From: Qipengyuania sp. HL-TH1
GTDB lineage: Bacteria > Pseudomonadota > Alphaproteobacteria > Sphingomonadales > Sphingomonadaceae
Length of the DNA stretch: 64,000 nucleotides
NCBI RefSeq assembly: GCF_036365825.1
Contig: NZ_CP142675.1
Coordinates: forward strand, 930,001-994,000
Direction of reading: 5' to 3'
Under the pieces are notes generated by a model. That model was not told where the DNA came from and did no database searches. It worked only from the letters and a program-made list of their open reading frames with translations. Below, in pieces: positions 37,927 to 46,754 of the stretch (within the stretch, counting starts at the first letter, position 1; each line of letters begins with the position of its first letter). A program made the translations under genes and the position numbers.

Positions 37927-38277
37927 ATGGGCAAATCCATCGCCAGCCGGTTCGAGAACATCGACATCACCCGCAGCGTTCTGCGCGCGGTCATCATCAA
38001 CGATGACGAGCTGACGCTGGAAATGGATTTCTGCCTCGAGGAAGCGCATCCCGACTACGAAGCGCCGGGCGCCGACGAAGACTGCTGCTTCCACCCCGGC
38101 CTACTCAAGTTCGCCGGGATTTCGAAGCTGGGCCTCGATCGCGCTGAAAATGCAGGCGAAACCAAGCGCCGTTTTGCCATCCAGTCCTTCAATATCGAGG
38201 GCACGAAGTTCGACATGGCCTGCGAGTGGGGCGATATCCACCTGCAGGCGCGTTCGATCCGCGTCCTGACCGAATAA
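37927..38277 (+). CDS. hypothetical protein between efp and suhB
   Basis: 116 aa, soluble, acidic. No family recognised. It begins MGKSIASRFENIDITRSV and contains a possible metal or disulfide pair in GADEDCCFHPG and a later MACEW. It starts four bases after the efp stop and ends ten bases before suhB, so it is almost certainly co-transcribed with both. The length and clean codon use of its neighbours argue that it is real. Confidence 0.75.
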   Translation: MGKSIASRFENIDITRSVLRAVIINDDELTLEMDFCLEEAHPDYEAPGADEDCCFHPGLLKFAGISKLGLDRAENAGETKRRFAIQSFNIEGTKFDMACEWGDIHLQARSIRVLTE

Positions 38278-38287
38278 GAGAGTTTCC

Positions 38288-39109
38288 ATGGCCGTTCTAT
38301 CGGGTGTCATCCGCGTAATGGAGAAGGCCGCGCGCAAGGCGGGTGGCCGCTTGCGGCGCGATTTTGGCGAGGTCGAGCACCTCCAGGTCAGCCGCAAGGG
38401 ACCGGCCGATTTCGTTTCCAAGGCCGACCGCATCGCCGAACGCACGATCTATGACGAACTGCTCGCCGCACGCCCCGACTGGGGTTTCGTGATGGAAGAG
38501 GCGGGCATCATCGAAGGTGACGCAAACAAGCCGCGCTGGATCGTCGATCCGCTCGACGGCACCAGCAACTTCCTCCACGGCATCCCGCATTTCGCGATCA
38601 GCATCGCGGTGCAGGAACCCAAGCTTGGCGGCGGGGGCTGGGACGACGTCAGCGCCGCGGTGATCTACAACCCGGTCACCGACGAGACGTTCTGGGCCGA
38701 AAAGAGCCGCGGGGCCTGGCTGCATGACGGACGCCTGCGCGTGTCCGCACGCCGTGGCCTGTCCGAAGCATTGGTCGCCACCGGCATTCCCTTCCAGGGA
38801 CATGGCAACTTCAGCGAATGGTCGAAGATCTTTGCGGCCATCGGTCCGCAGGTCGCGGGGATTCGCCGCTACGGCGCCGCCTCGCTCGATCTGGCGTGGC
38901 TCGCCGCAGGCCGGTTCGACGGCTTCTGGGAAAGCGACCTCAACGATTGGGATACGGCCGCCGGCTGCCTGATTGTGCGCGAAGCGGGCGGGTTCGTATC
39001 AGATTTCCGTGGCCGTTCGCAGCCGATCCATGCCAAGCAGGTCCTCGCGGCCAATGACGCGCTGCATTCGAAGCTGCACAAATTGCTGGCGAATGCGCTG
39101 AAGGCTTGA
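38288..39109 (+). CDS. suhB: inositol monophosphatase family protein (SuhB-like)
   Basis: Mg-dependent phosphomonoesterase, 273 aa. Metal-binding motifs are MEEAGIIEGD (Glu), WIVDPLDGTSNFLHG (DPLDGT), and the C-terminal WDTAAGCLIVREAGG. SuhB also serves as an rRNA antitermination factor in E. coli; either role is possible here. Last gene of the efp series, followed by tRNA-Leu. Confidence 0.93.
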   Translation: MAVLSGVIRVMEKAARKAGGRLRRDFGEVEHLQVSRKGPADFVSKADRIAERTIYDELLAARPDWGFVMEEAGIIEGDANKPRWIVDPLDGTSNFLHGIPHFAISIAVQEPKLGGGGWDDVSAAVIYNPVTDETFWAEKSRGAWLHDGRLRVSARRGLSEALVATGIPFQGHGNFSEWSKIFAAIGPQVAGIRRYGAASLDLAWLAAGRFDGFWESDLNDWDTAAGCLIVREAGGFVSDFRGRSQPIHAKQVLAANDALHSKLHKLLANALKA

Positions 39110-39152
39110 TGCCTGCACGGGGCGCCGCTAATCCCCGCGCTCCCGACCCAGT

Positions 39153-39236
39153 GCCCCTGTGGCGGAATTGGTAGACGCGCTCGACTCAAAATCGAGTTTC
39201 TTTGAAGTGCCGGTTCGAGTCCGGCCAGGGGTACCA
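39153..39236 (+). tRNA. tRNA-Leu (CAA)
   Basis: An 84-nt class II tRNA with encoded CCA. Acceptor GCCCCTG/CAGGGGT, anticodon stem CTCGA/TCGAG with loop CTCAAAA giving anticodon CAA, a variable arm of about 12 bases, and T arm GCCGG-TTCGAGT-CCGGC. The lower-GC accessory segment begins immediately after the CCA, consistent with use as an integration site. Confidence 0.95.
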
Positions 39237-39412
39237 AAACAATTATCTAATCGCCTGATTTTTGGTGATTTCGTGAAGGTTGGACAATCAACTGGGGTCG
39301 CAGGTAGGGCAATCAGGCTTCCTGCTAGCAGATACGCGTGAGCCCCGACCAAAAGCGGAATGGCCGCTAACGACCCGATTGCTGACATTCCGGTTTCCTC
39401 AGCTTCAACGGC

Positions 39413-39970
39413 TTGAAGCTTGTCCTTTTAACTCCGAAGATTGATACTTCTGCGATGCTTGGGAGCTATCCATCTGGTGAGTTGAAGCAGCTCCTTCACC
39501 TCTATTTGGCTTCCGAGCACAAGCGCAAGGGGAGGATGCCTAGGGCACGGAAACGCATGAACATGGCCTTGGCCTCGACGCCTCAGCCCGCAACATTTCT
39601 TCTAGCGTATGACGGGCTTCTCTTGATCGGAGAAGATCGACCCCAGGATGCACGTGCTCGGTTCGCGGAATGTCTTGAGCTCGCCAAGCAGGGCGAGTGC
39701 GCTGATGACGACTATGTTGCAAAATATTGCGAACTTTGGCTCGCTATCTTCGACGAAGAGGTAGGTTGGGAGGAGATCAAATCCGCAGCCGAGAAAAAGA
39801 ATGCCGCTTGGTCGAATGCCTCGAAGATCGTGCAGACATATCTTCGTCGCTCATCTCTTAGCTCGTTGAAACAGAACTGCAGCCACCGACAGTCGAGGAG
39901 GCACCTACGATTGGGGTCGTCCGCACCGTCCAAAATACACCGCACGTCAATCGACTTTGATCTACTTTGA
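39413..39970 (+). CDS. hypothetical protein in the tRNA-Leu island
   Basis: 185 aa if started at the TTG at 39413, or 171 aa from the ATG at 39455. Helical, with TPR-like spacing in LLAYDGLLLIGEDRPQDARARFAECLEL. The Ser/Arg-rich last 40 residues look non-native, so the true 3' end may be shifted. Base composition is clearly lower in GC than the flanking core genes. No family recognised. Confidence 0.45.
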   Translation: MKLVLLTPKIDTSAMLGSYPSGELKQLLHLYLASEHKRKGRMPRARKRMNMALASTPQPATFLLAYDGLLLIGEDRPQDARARFAECLELAKQGECADDDYVAKYCELWLAIFDEEVGWEEIKSAAEKKNAAWSNASKIVQTYLRRSSLSSLKQNCSHRQSRRHLRLGSSAPSKIHRTSIDFDLL

Positions 39971-40010
39971 TCTATGACGTCTGCTTTCCATCCCGTATCG
40001 GTCGATCCCC

Positions 40011-40098
40011 CTGACCGGCCCGATGCCCGAAAGCCGACCGGCAGCTACCGGATACTTCTCGCCAAAACAGACGGGCAGCTAACGACCCGATTGCGGAC
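40011..40098 (+). repeat. 88-bp direct repeat, copy A
   Basis: Begins CTGACCGGCCCGATG and ends AACGACCCGATTGCGGAC. Copy B at 40374-40462 matches it with scattered mismatches. The terminal AACGACCCGATTG core also occurs at about 39369-39384. It is probably a sphingomonad intergenic repeat family. Confidence 0.75.
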
Positions 40099-40125
40099 AT
40101 TCTCGCGCCTGCGTAACGTGCTGCT

Positions 40126-40335
40126 ATGCCACTCGTAGAAGCCTTTGATCACGAAGGTGCTTTGAAACCGCTATTTACGGCGGAGTTCGAATCTTTACCC
40201 CGCATCGGAGAATATCTCTCAATCGACACGCCGCCAGGCTATTTCAAATACTACAATGTCGTCGAAGTCTGGCATCGCCAGGATACAGAGGGCGGAGGTT
40301 TTAGAGCCTGCATTCGCGTTGAAGAGTCCGACTGA
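40126..40335 (+). CDS. hypothetical 69-aa protein between direct repeats
   Basis: Small soluble protein starting MPLVEAFDHEGALKPLFTAEF, with YFKYYNVVEVWHRQ in the middle and a charged end. No family recognised. It is bracketed by the two imperfect 88-bp direct repeats, which suggests a cassette. ORF length alone would not be convincing, but the protein-like composition (aromatic and alternating hydrophobic residues) supports a real gene. Confidence 0.5.
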   Translation: MPLVEAFDHEGALKPLFTAEFESLPRIGEYLSIDTPPGYFKYYNVVEVWHRQDTEGGGFRACIRVEESD

Positions 40336-40373
40336 CTTTCGTCAGCTCTCCACCCCAAATTCGGTCATTTCGC

Positions 40374-40462
40374 CTGACCGGCCCGATGCGCGAAAGCAGA
40401 CCGGCAGCTACCGGATGCTTCTCGCCAAAATCTGACCGTCGGCAAACGACCCGATTGCGGAC
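40374..40462 (+). repeat. 88-bp direct repeat, copy B
   Basis: Second copy of the repeat at 40011-40098: CTGACCGGCCCGATG ... GACCGGCAGCTACCGGAT ... CTTCTCGCCAAAA ... ACGACCCGATTGCGGAC. The two copies lie in the same orientation on either side of the 69-aa gene. Confidence 0.75.
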
Positions 40463-40492
40463 GTGTATGTTAAGGCAGCTTGAGGCGTGCAG

Positions 40493-41170
40493 CTAGAAGG
40501 GCACGGGATAATGGAATTTGATGGTCAATCGGTGGGGAGAGGCGAAGGTGATCTCGGCATCGCTCGTACTGTCGATTTTGATCCAAACGCGTTGAGCGCT
40601 GATCCCGACATAGGTTGGCGTTTTCTGGCTAAGCCATTCGCGTAACCCCTCAACCTCAGAGCAGACTTCAAGAAACGGCGGGTCCTCGGCCACGCAACGA
40701 TAGTCAATCTCCTCGTCACCTTTCAAAAAGGCACGATAGCGAGCGAGCCCCCAGCCGGCTCGATCAATTTCCTCGGACTGGTGATCGGATATACCGACAT
40801 AGCCCTCGTCAGGACAAGCTCCCGAAGAATCTACCGGAGCAATCTGGCGTTGGCTACGAATCCCTCTTGCCCTGTCAACCCACCAGACTTTCGTATCGCT
40901 AGCCTCCCCGGTCGGTGTCAGCCTGATGCGCCATTGCGTGCGCAGGCATGGCAGCCCTTGGCGTATCGCCTGTTCGTTGAGGAGGAGGACGGGATTGCGG
41001 CGGAGAATGTGGGGAGGCCGAAGGGCTTGGCTCGCGATTGGTTGGGAAGAGCGCTCTTCGAGTATCAACTCTCCCAGCTCTTCGGCCGAAACCGACGAAG
41101 GCTCGGGAATTGAAACGAGCATGGCAGAGAGAATGGCGGAAGAAACGACCAAATTCATGTTCACTTTCAT
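40493..41170 (-). CDS. predicted secreted hypothetical protein
   Basis: 225 aa. Signal peptide MKVNMNLVVSSAILSAMLV with likely cleavage after VSA, then a region with three or four cysteines (GLPCLRTQW, SGACPDEG, DYRCVAED, EVCSEVEG) that could form disulfides in the periplasm. LIKFHYPVPF-type ending is beta-rich. No family recognised. Lower GC than the core genes; third gene of the tRNA-Leu segment, opposite in strand to the others. Confidence 0.65.
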   Translation of the reverse strand: MKVNMNLVVSSAILSAMLVSIPEPSSVSAEELGELILEERSSQPIASQALRPPHILRRNPVLLLNEQAIRQGLPCLRTQWRIRLTPTGEASDTKVWWVDRARGIRSQRQIAPVDSSGACPDEGYVGISDHQSEEIDRAGWGLARYRAFLKGDEEIDYRCVAEDPPFLEVCSEVEGLREWLSQKTPTYVGISAQRVWIKIDSTSDAEITFASPHRLTIKFHYPVPF

Positions 41171-41482
41171 GAACTTGGTAACAAGGTTCTGTCAATGACG
41201 ATGGTTGTTTACCAGTCTGGGTCCGCTTTCCACCCTGATTTCAGTCAAAGACCAACATTGGGATCTGCAGGAAAGCCGACATTTCAATCCGGGCGGGGCA
41301 ATCCATCAAATCGCAAACGCAATGGTTGGACATCGCCATGCGGGATGGGGCGGTTTCCGTGGGGTGCTACGGTAGGTTGGACATCAGCAAAGCGCTGCTG
41401 AGATAGAATTCAGGCACTTCGGCCGGGGTTACCAAACTAAATCCTTGCGTATCGCAGGATAAACTGGGATTTCGGCGGTCGG
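41171..41482. other. 312-bp intergenic stretch at the island boundary
   Basis: No convincing gene. A 68-codon open frame on the plus strand (41195-41401) lacks coding character. The stretch holds repeat-like fragments (GGTTGGACATC twice) and, at 41420-41437, CGGCCGGGGTTACCAAA, which resembles the tRNA-Leu 3' end CGGCCAGGGGTACCAAA. Core-genome composition resumes at the transporter gene that follows. Confidence 0.6.
41420..41437 (+). repeat. candidate att-like partial copy of the tRNA-Leu 3' end
   Basis: CGGCCGGGGTTACCAAA here against CGGCCAGGGGTACCAAA at the end of tRNA-Leu (39221-39237): 15 of 17 positions agree. It lies in the same orientation about 2.2 kb downstream of the tRNA, where low-GC sequence ends. 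This is what an ancient attR would look like, but the match is short and imperfect and no integrase gene is present. Confidence 0.4.
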
Positions 41483-43282
41483 ATGATCGGGGTTCCTTCC
41501 TACCATGCAATCGCCGCGATGGGCATTACCATCGCGATGTTCATTGCCTTCGCGCGCGGGCGCATGTCGGTGGAGATCATCTCGCTGATGACGATCGCCG
41601 TAATCGCGGTCGGGCTCTATTTCTTCCCGCTGCCGGACACCCAGCCGACCGATGGCCTGAGCCTCGCCTTCTCCGGTTTCGGTCATTACGCGCTGATCAC
41701 CATCTGCGCGCTGATGATCATGGGGCGGGGGCTGGTGGTTACCGGCGCGCTCGACCCGGCGGCGCGATTCCTCGAGCGATTGTTCAAGATCAACCTCCAG
41801 CTCGGGCTGCTGTTTTCGCTGGTCATCACCTTCCTGCTGTCGATGGGGGTCAACAACACGCCGGTGCTGGTGCTGCTGATGCCGATCTTCGTGCATCTCG
41901 CCATGCGCGGCGCGATGGCTGCCTCGAAAACGCTGATCCCGCTCAACGCCGCCTCGCTGATGGGGGGCATGGCGACGACCATCGGCACCTCGACCAATAT
42001 CCTCGTGGTTTCGATCGCGGTGGATCTGGGCATGCCCGAAATGGGCGTGTTCCACTTCACGCCGATCGTGCTGGTCGCATCGCTGGTCGCGCTGCCCTTC
42101 GTATGGATCGTGATGCCGCGCCTGCTCGGCGACAACCGCATCGAGGCGGTCCACGCCCAGCGGCTGTTCGAGACGCGGCTGCGCGTTACCGAGAACTCGA
42201 TCCTCAACGGACGCGAATTGTCGGATCTGGGATCGCGCCTGCCATCGGGGATCGAGTTCCACGAAGTGCCCGTCGGCCTGCTGCGCCCGCAGCACCGCCT
42301 GCGCATGACCGGCACGCATGAAGCGATCGAGGAAGCCATGGCGACCTTGCGCGGCGATGCGGCGCCGAGCTGGGTGATTGACCGAATCCGCCGCCGCTCG
42401 GGCGAGACCGGCACCGATATCGCGGTCGGCGAGATGATCGTGACGGCGGATTCGCGCCTGATCGGGCGGACGCTGCCCAGTTCGGGCATTGCCGATCTCT
42501 ATGGCGTCGCGGTGATCGGGACGCATCGCCCCGAACGACTGGTGGGCGAGAAGGAACAGTTTTCCGAAGGCGGCGATCTGCGCTTCGCCGAGGGCGATGT
42601 GCTGCTGGTGATGGGCCTGCCCGACGACATGCAGCATTTCGCCCGCGCCGACAGCCTGCTCCAGCTCGAAGGCATGCGCGAACTGCCGCGCCGGTCGAAG
42701 GCCACGCTGTCCGCGGTGATCATGGGTGGTTCGATCGCGCTCGCTTCGGTCGGGCTGATCCCGATCGCGATTGCTTCGCTCGCGGGCGCCATCCTGATGT
42801 TCGTGACCGGCTGCGTGAAGTTCGACCGTGTCGGGCGCGGGCTCTCGGGCAGCGTCATCGTATTGGTCGCGGCCAGCATCGCGCTTGGCCGGATCATCCT
42901 CGACAGCGGCGCGGCCGACTGGATCGGGACGGTCATGGCAGTGGGGCTGGACTATCTCTCGCCCGCTGCCGCGCTGGCGGCGATCATGCTGGCGATGACC
43001 TTCCTCACCAATTTCGCGTCCAATGCGACCGCAGCCACCGTCGGCACGCCGATTGCTTTCGCGATCGCCAGTAAGCTGGACCTGCCGCCCGAACCGCTGG
43101 TGCTCGCCGTGCTGTTCGGCTGCAACCTGTGTTACGCGACCCCCATCGCCTATCAGACCAATATGCTGATCATGGCGGAGGGTTCGTACGAGTTCAAAGA
43201 TTACGTCCGGACCGGGGTCCCGCTGGTGCTGATCATGGTCACCATGCTCTCGCTCGCGCTGGTGGTAACCTACGGGCTGTAG
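41483..43282 (+). CDS. SLC13-family transporter with internal TrkA-C (RCK) domains
   Basis: Inner-membrane anion permease, 599 aa. The N-terminal membrane half holds the SLC13/ArsB-like motif LLSMGVNNTPVLVLLMPI and GMATTIGTSTNILVVSIA. Residues about 205-390 are a soluble insert with two TrkA-C-like folds (LNGRELSDLG ... VPVGLLRPQHRLRMTG and IVTADSRLIGRTL ... EGDVLLVMG). The second membrane half has FLTNFASNATAATVGTPIA. Such proteins transport sulfate, dicarboxylates or similar anions; the substrate is not readable. It is the first core gene after the tRNA-Leu segment. Confidence 0.9.
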   Translation: MIGVPSYHAIAAMGITIAMFIAFARGRMSVEIISLMTIAVIAVGLYFFPLPDTQPTDGLSLAFSGFGHYALITICALMIMGRGLVVTGALDPAARFLERLFKINLQLGLLFSLVITFLLSMGVNNTPVLVLLMPIFVHLAMRGAMAASKTLIPLNAASLMGGMATTIGTSTNILVVSIAVDLGMPEMGVFHFTPIVLVASLVALPFVWIVMPRLLGDNRIEAVHAQRLFETRLRVTENSILNGRELSDLGSRLPSGIEFHEVPVGLLRPQHRLRMTGTHEAIEEAMATLRGDAAPSWVIDRIRRRSGETGTDIAVGEMIVTADSRLIGRTLPSSGIADLYGVAVIGTHRPERLVGEKEQFSEGGDLRFAEGDVLLVMGLPDDMQHFARADSLLQLEGMRELPRRSKATLSAVIMGGSIALASVGLIPIAIASLAGAILMFVTGCVKFDRVGRGLSGSVIVLVAASIALGRIILDSGAADWIGTVMAVGLDYLSPAAALAAIMLAMTFLTNFASNATAATVGTPIAFAIASKLDLPPEPLVLAVLFGCNLCYATPIAYQTNMLIMAEGSYEFKDYVRTGVPLVLIMVTMLSLALVVTYGL

Positions 43283-43405
43283 GCTTTCCTACGGCAGGCG
43301 GGTCTGCAAGACAGGCGTTCCGGAAAACCACCGCGCTACAGCGGCGGCCAAGTTTGCCCATGGACCCTGTTCCATGTGGTCCATCGTGTAGGGAGACCAG
43401 AACCC

Positions 43406-44737
43406 ATGTCCAAAACCGTTCCAACAAGCCTTGCCGCGCTCGCAATGGTGCTGGCCGCACCCGCGCAGGCCAATGATCTACGCAGCGATCTGACCGAGGA
43501 CATGCCCGGCCTGATGGAGCTTTACCGCGATCTCCATGCGAACCCCGAACTGAGTTTCGAAGAGCAAGAAACCGCGGCCAAGCTGGCCAAGCGGATGCGC
43601 GATCTCGGCTTCGAAGTAACCGAAGGGGTCGGCCGGACCGGGGTAGTTTCGGTGATGGCCAATGGCGAAGGGCCGACCGTCCTGCTGCGCGCCGACATGG
43701 ACGGGCTACCGGTGGTCGAACAGACGGGCCTGCCTTTCGCATCTACTGTAACCGCCACCCCCGCCAGCGGGGTCACCCCCGGGGTCATGCATGCCTGCGG
43801 GCACGACACGCATATGGCGGGCTTCATCGGTGCGGCGCAGCTGCTGGTCGACCACAAGGACAAGTGGCAGGGCACGCTGGTCATGATCCTGCAGCCGGCC
43901 GAAGAAATCGGCCTGGGCGCGCTCGCGATGATCGAGGACGGGCTCTATACCCGCTTCCCCAAGCCCGATTATGCGCTGGCGTTCCACGATGCCGCAGCGC
44001 CCGCGCCGGCAGGCACCATCGGCTATACGCCGGGCTATGCCCTGGCCAATGTCGACAGCGTCGACATCACGGTGAAGGGTGTCGGCGGGCATGGCGCCTA
44101 TCCGCACACCACGCGTGATCCCATCGTGCTGGCCAGCGCGATCGTGATGAAGCTGCAGACCGTGGTCAGCCGCAATTCCTCGCCGCTCGATCCGGCGGTG
44201 ATCACGGTGGGCAGCTTCCATGCGGGCGCCAAGCACAACATCATCAGCGATGAAGCCAAGCTGCAACTCACCGTGCGCAGCTATTCGGACGAAAGCCGCC
44301 AGCTGCTGCTCGACGGGATCCGGCGCGTGGCGCGCGGCGAGGCGATTACAGCGGGCTTGCCTGACGATTTGATGCCGACTGTGACGGTCGAGGATCCCTA
44401 TACGCCGTCCACCTTCAACGATCCCGACTTCAGCGAAAACATCGCAGCCGCGTTCAAGCAGCGCTTCGGCGAGAACCGGGTGATGGAATGGCCCGCGGTG
44501 ATGGGGGGCGAGGACTTCAGCCAGTTCCGCCGCGCCGCGCCCGAAGATATCAAGTCGATGATCTTCTGGATCAGCGGCACCCCGCAGCCGATGCTCGACG
44601 CGCTGAAGAACGATGGCACGTCGCTGCCTTCGCTTCATTCGCCCTTCTGGGCTCCCGATGCGGAAAAGGTCATCGCGACCGGGGCCGAGGCGCTGGCCAG
44701 CAGTGCGATCGACCTGATGCCGCGCACCGGCAGCTAG
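43406..44737 (+). CDS. secreted M20-family amidohydrolase
   Basis: Zinc-dependent aminoacylase/hippurate-hydrolase type enzyme, 443 aa. Signal peptide ends after PAQA (about residue 21). Metal site motifs: VLLRADMDGLPV, HACGHDTHMAGF, LQPAEEIGLGA with the catalytic Glu pair, and GGEDFSQF near the C-terminus; the dimerisation domain has GVGGHGAYPHTTRDPI. Export to the periplasm suggests cleavage of external N-acyl amino acids or peptides. It follows the transporter gene on the same strand after 123 bases. Confidence 0.92.
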   Translation: MSKTVPTSLAALAMVLAAPAQANDLRSDLTEDMPGLMELYRDLHANPELSFEEQETAAKLAKRMRDLGFEVTEGVGRTGVVSVMANGEGPTVLLRADMDGLPVVEQTGLPFASTVTATPASGVTPGVMHACGHDTHMAGFIGAAQLLVDHKDKWQGTLVMILQPAEEIGLGALAMIEDGLYTRFPKPDYALAFHDAAAPAPAGTIGYTPGYALANVDSVDITVKGVGGHGAYPHTTRDPIVLASAIVMKLQTVVSRNSSPLDPAVITVGSFHAGAKHNIISDEAKLQLTVRSYSDESRQLLLDGIRRVARGEAITAGLPDDLMPTVTVEDPYTPSTFNDPDFSENIAAAFKQRFGENRVMEWPAVMGGEDFSQFRRAAPEDIKSMIFWISGTPQPMLDALKNDGTSLPSLHSPFWAPDAEKVIATGAEALASSAIDLMPRTGS

Positions 44738-44747
44738 GACAGCAGGC

Positions 44748-44788
44748 AAAAATGTGGCCGCCGGAGCGTTGGGGACACTCCGACGGCC
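44748..44788 (-). terminator. rho-independent terminator of the aceA transcript
   Basis: On the minus strand the stem GGCCG-CGGAG pairs with CTCCG-CGGCC (one mismatch between the two blocks), loop about 11 bases, followed by ACATTTTTG. It lies about 30 bases after the stop of the 63-aa gene that follows aceA. Confidence 0.7.
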
Positions 44789-44820
44789 TATTCTCCTCCC
44801 CAGGAGAACTTGGTGTAAGG

Positions 44821-45012
44821 TCAGCCGTCCGCGGGGACGTAGGTGCCGAGGCGGTGGTGCAGCGCGTTGATCTTCGCCAGCTCCTCACGATCCTCGGTGG
44901 TCCGCGCATAATGCGTCAGCGCGGTGCGCAGCAGGCGGAAATCGGCGGTTGAGAACAGCGCCCGGGCGCGGCCCGGTTCGGTCTTCGGAGTGTCGTCTGT
45001 CATGGTCGTCAT
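44821..45012 (-). CDS. small protein downstream of isocitrate lyase
   Basis: 63 aa from the ATG at 45012 (or 60 aa from 45003; GGAGAGGAAGG precedes both). Basic to neutral, helical, with LFSTADFRLLRTALTHYARTT and a C-terminal HHRLGTYVPADG. No family recognised. It begins 11 bases after the aceA stop on the same strand and is followed by a terminator, so it is the second gene of the aceA operon and probably serves the same condition (growth on acetate). Confidence 0.7.
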   Translation of the reverse strand: MTTMTDDTPKTEPGRARALFSTADFRLLRTALTHYARTTEDREELAKINALHHRLGTYVPADG

Positions 45013-45023
45013 CCTTCCTCTCC

Positions 45024-46622
45024 TTAGGCGGCAGCGAACTGGTTCATGGTATTGTCCTTGCCGCCGGCCTTCAGGGCCGCTTCGCCGGCAAAGTAATCCT
45101 TGTGGTCGTCGCCCATGTCCGAGCCAGCCATGTTCTGGTGCTTCACGCAAGCGATACCCTGACGGATTTCCTCGCGCTGCACGTTCTTGACGTAACCGAG
45201 CATCGCCTGTTCGCCGAAATATTCCCTGGCGAGATTGTCGGTACTCAGCGCGGCCGTGTGATAGGTCGGCAGCGTGATCAGGTGATGGAAGATACCGGCA
45301 CGCTTCGCGGCATCGGCCTGGAAGGTGCGGATCTTCTCGTCTGCTTCGGCGGCGAGTTCGGTGCCGTCGTAATCGATGCTCATCAGCCTGTCGCGATCGA
45401 AGGCCGACACGTCCTTGCCGGCTTCGGCCCAGGCGTCATAGACCTGCTGGCGGAAGTTGAGCGTCCAGTTGAAGCTGGGCGAGTTGTTATAGACCAGCTT
45501 GGCATTGGGGATCACTTCGCGAACCCGGTCGACCATGCCGGCAATCTGCTCGACATGCGGCTTCTCGGTTTCGATCCACAGCAGGTCGGCGCCTGCTTCC
45601 AGCGCGGTGATGCAGTCGAGCACGCAGCGGTCTTCACCGGTTCCGGGACGGAACTGGTACAGGTTGCTGGGCAGGCGCTTGGGCGCCAGCAGCTTGCCGT
45701 CGCGGCTGATGAAGACCTGGCCGTTCTTGATGTCGGCGGCATCCACTTCGTCGCAATCGAGGAAGCTGTTGTACTGGTCGCCCAGGTCGCCGGGTTCCTT
45801 CGAATAGGCGATCGACTTGGTCAGGCCGGCGCCGAGGCTGTCGGTGCGCGCCACGATGATGCCTTCGGGAACGCCGAGTTCGAGGAAGGCATAACGGATC
45901 GCGCGGATCTTCTGGTGGAATTCCTCATGCGGCACGGTGACCTTGCCGTCCTGGTGGCCGCACTGCTTTTCGTCCGATACCTGGTTTTCGATCTGCAGCG
46001 CGCAGGCGCCGGCTTCGATCATCTTCTTGGCGAGCAGGTAGGTCGCTTCGGCATTGCCGAAACCGGCATCGATATCGGCGATGATCGGGACGACATGCGT
46101 TTCGTGCTCGTCGATTTCCTTGATCAAGCGCTGCGTATTGACCGCGTCATTGGCTTCCTTCGCCGCATCGAGTTCGCGGAACAGGCCGCCCAGTTCGCGG
46201 GCATCCGCCTGGTTGAGGAAGGTGTAGAGTTCCTCGATAAGATTGGGGACGCTGGTCTTTTCGTGCATCGACTGGTCGGGCAGCGGACCGAATTCGCTGC
46301 GCAGCGCGGCGACCATCCAACCCGACAGGTAGAGGTAACGGCGCTTGGTATTGCCGAAATGCTTCTTGATCGAGATCATCTTCTGCTGTGCGATAAAGCC
46401 GTGCCAAGTACCCAGCGACTGGGTGTAGTTCGCCGGGTCGCGGTCATAGGCTTCCATGTCCTCGCGCATGATCTTTGCGGTGTAGCGGGCAATGTCGAGC
46501 CCCGTGCGGAAGCGGTTCTGGACGACCATGCGCGCGGCACTTTCGGCATCGATGGCACCCCAGGGCGCACCGTTGGCGGCGATGGTTTCGTTCAGTTCAC
46601 TGATCCGGTCCGAATAGGTCAC
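45024..46622 (-). CDS. aceA: isocitrate lyase
   Basis: First enzyme of the glyoxylate shunt, splitting isocitrate to succinate and glyoxylate. 532 aa, of the long form found in Pseudomonas aeruginosa. The catalytic motif is KQCGHQDGK in place of the K-K-C-G-H of the shorter form. The start is taken as the GTG at 46622 (GTG-ACC-TAT): AGGAG lies eight bases upstream at 46631-46635 and would overlap the alternative GTG at 46631. No malate synthase gene is in the window. Divergent from its probable regulator. Confidence 0.95.
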   Translation of the reverse strand: MTYSDRISELNETIAANGAPWGAIDAESAARMVVQNRFRTGLDIARYTAKIMREDMEAYDRDPANYTQSLGTWHGFIAQQKMISIKKHFGNTKRRYLYLSGWMVAALRSEFGPLPDQSMHEKTSVPNLIEELYTFLNQADARELGGLFRELDAAKEANDAVNTQRLIKEIDEHETHVVPIIADIDAGFGNAEATYLLAKKMIEAGACALQIENQVSDEKQCGHQDGKVTVPHEEFHQKIRAIRYAFLELGVPEGIIVARTDSLGAGLTKSIAYSKEPGDLGDQYNSFLDCDEVDAADIKNGQVFISRDGKLLAPKRLPSNLYQFRPGTGEDRCVLDCITALEAGADLLWIETEKPHVEQIAGMVDRVREVIPNAKLVYNNSPSFNWTLNFRQQVYDAWAEAGKDVSAFDRDRLMSIDYDGTELAAEADEKIRTFQADAAKRAGIFHHLITLPTYHTAALSTDNLAREYFGEQAMLGYVKNVQREEIRQGIACVKHQNMAGSDMGDDHKDYFAGEAALKAGGKDNTMNQFAAA

Positions 46623-46703
46623 GGGGGACACTCCTTGTCGTATTGGGGGCGTAATCGTTGACCCTGTTCTGTCGGACCCGGGTGCGGGATGATAGGATAA
46701 TTT

Positions 46704-46717
46704 ACAAAGAAACTTGT
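46704..46717. promoter_or_regulatory. inverted repeat, candidate ScfR/RamB-like operator 1
   Basis: ACAA-AGAAAC-TTGT (46704-46717) in the aceA/regulator divergent gap, 82 bases upstream of the aceA start. Its centre AGAAA is the same as in the second repeat at 46755-46770, which suggests one protein binds both. Confidence 0.5.
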
Positions 46718-46754
46718 CTAGAGCGGCGCCTTGAGGCTATCACGGCTGTAAAGA

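Noticed and set aside
41195..41401. 68-codon ORF in the gap before the SLC13 transporter
   Set aside because: Lies over repeat fragments, no ribosome binding site, low-complexity product.
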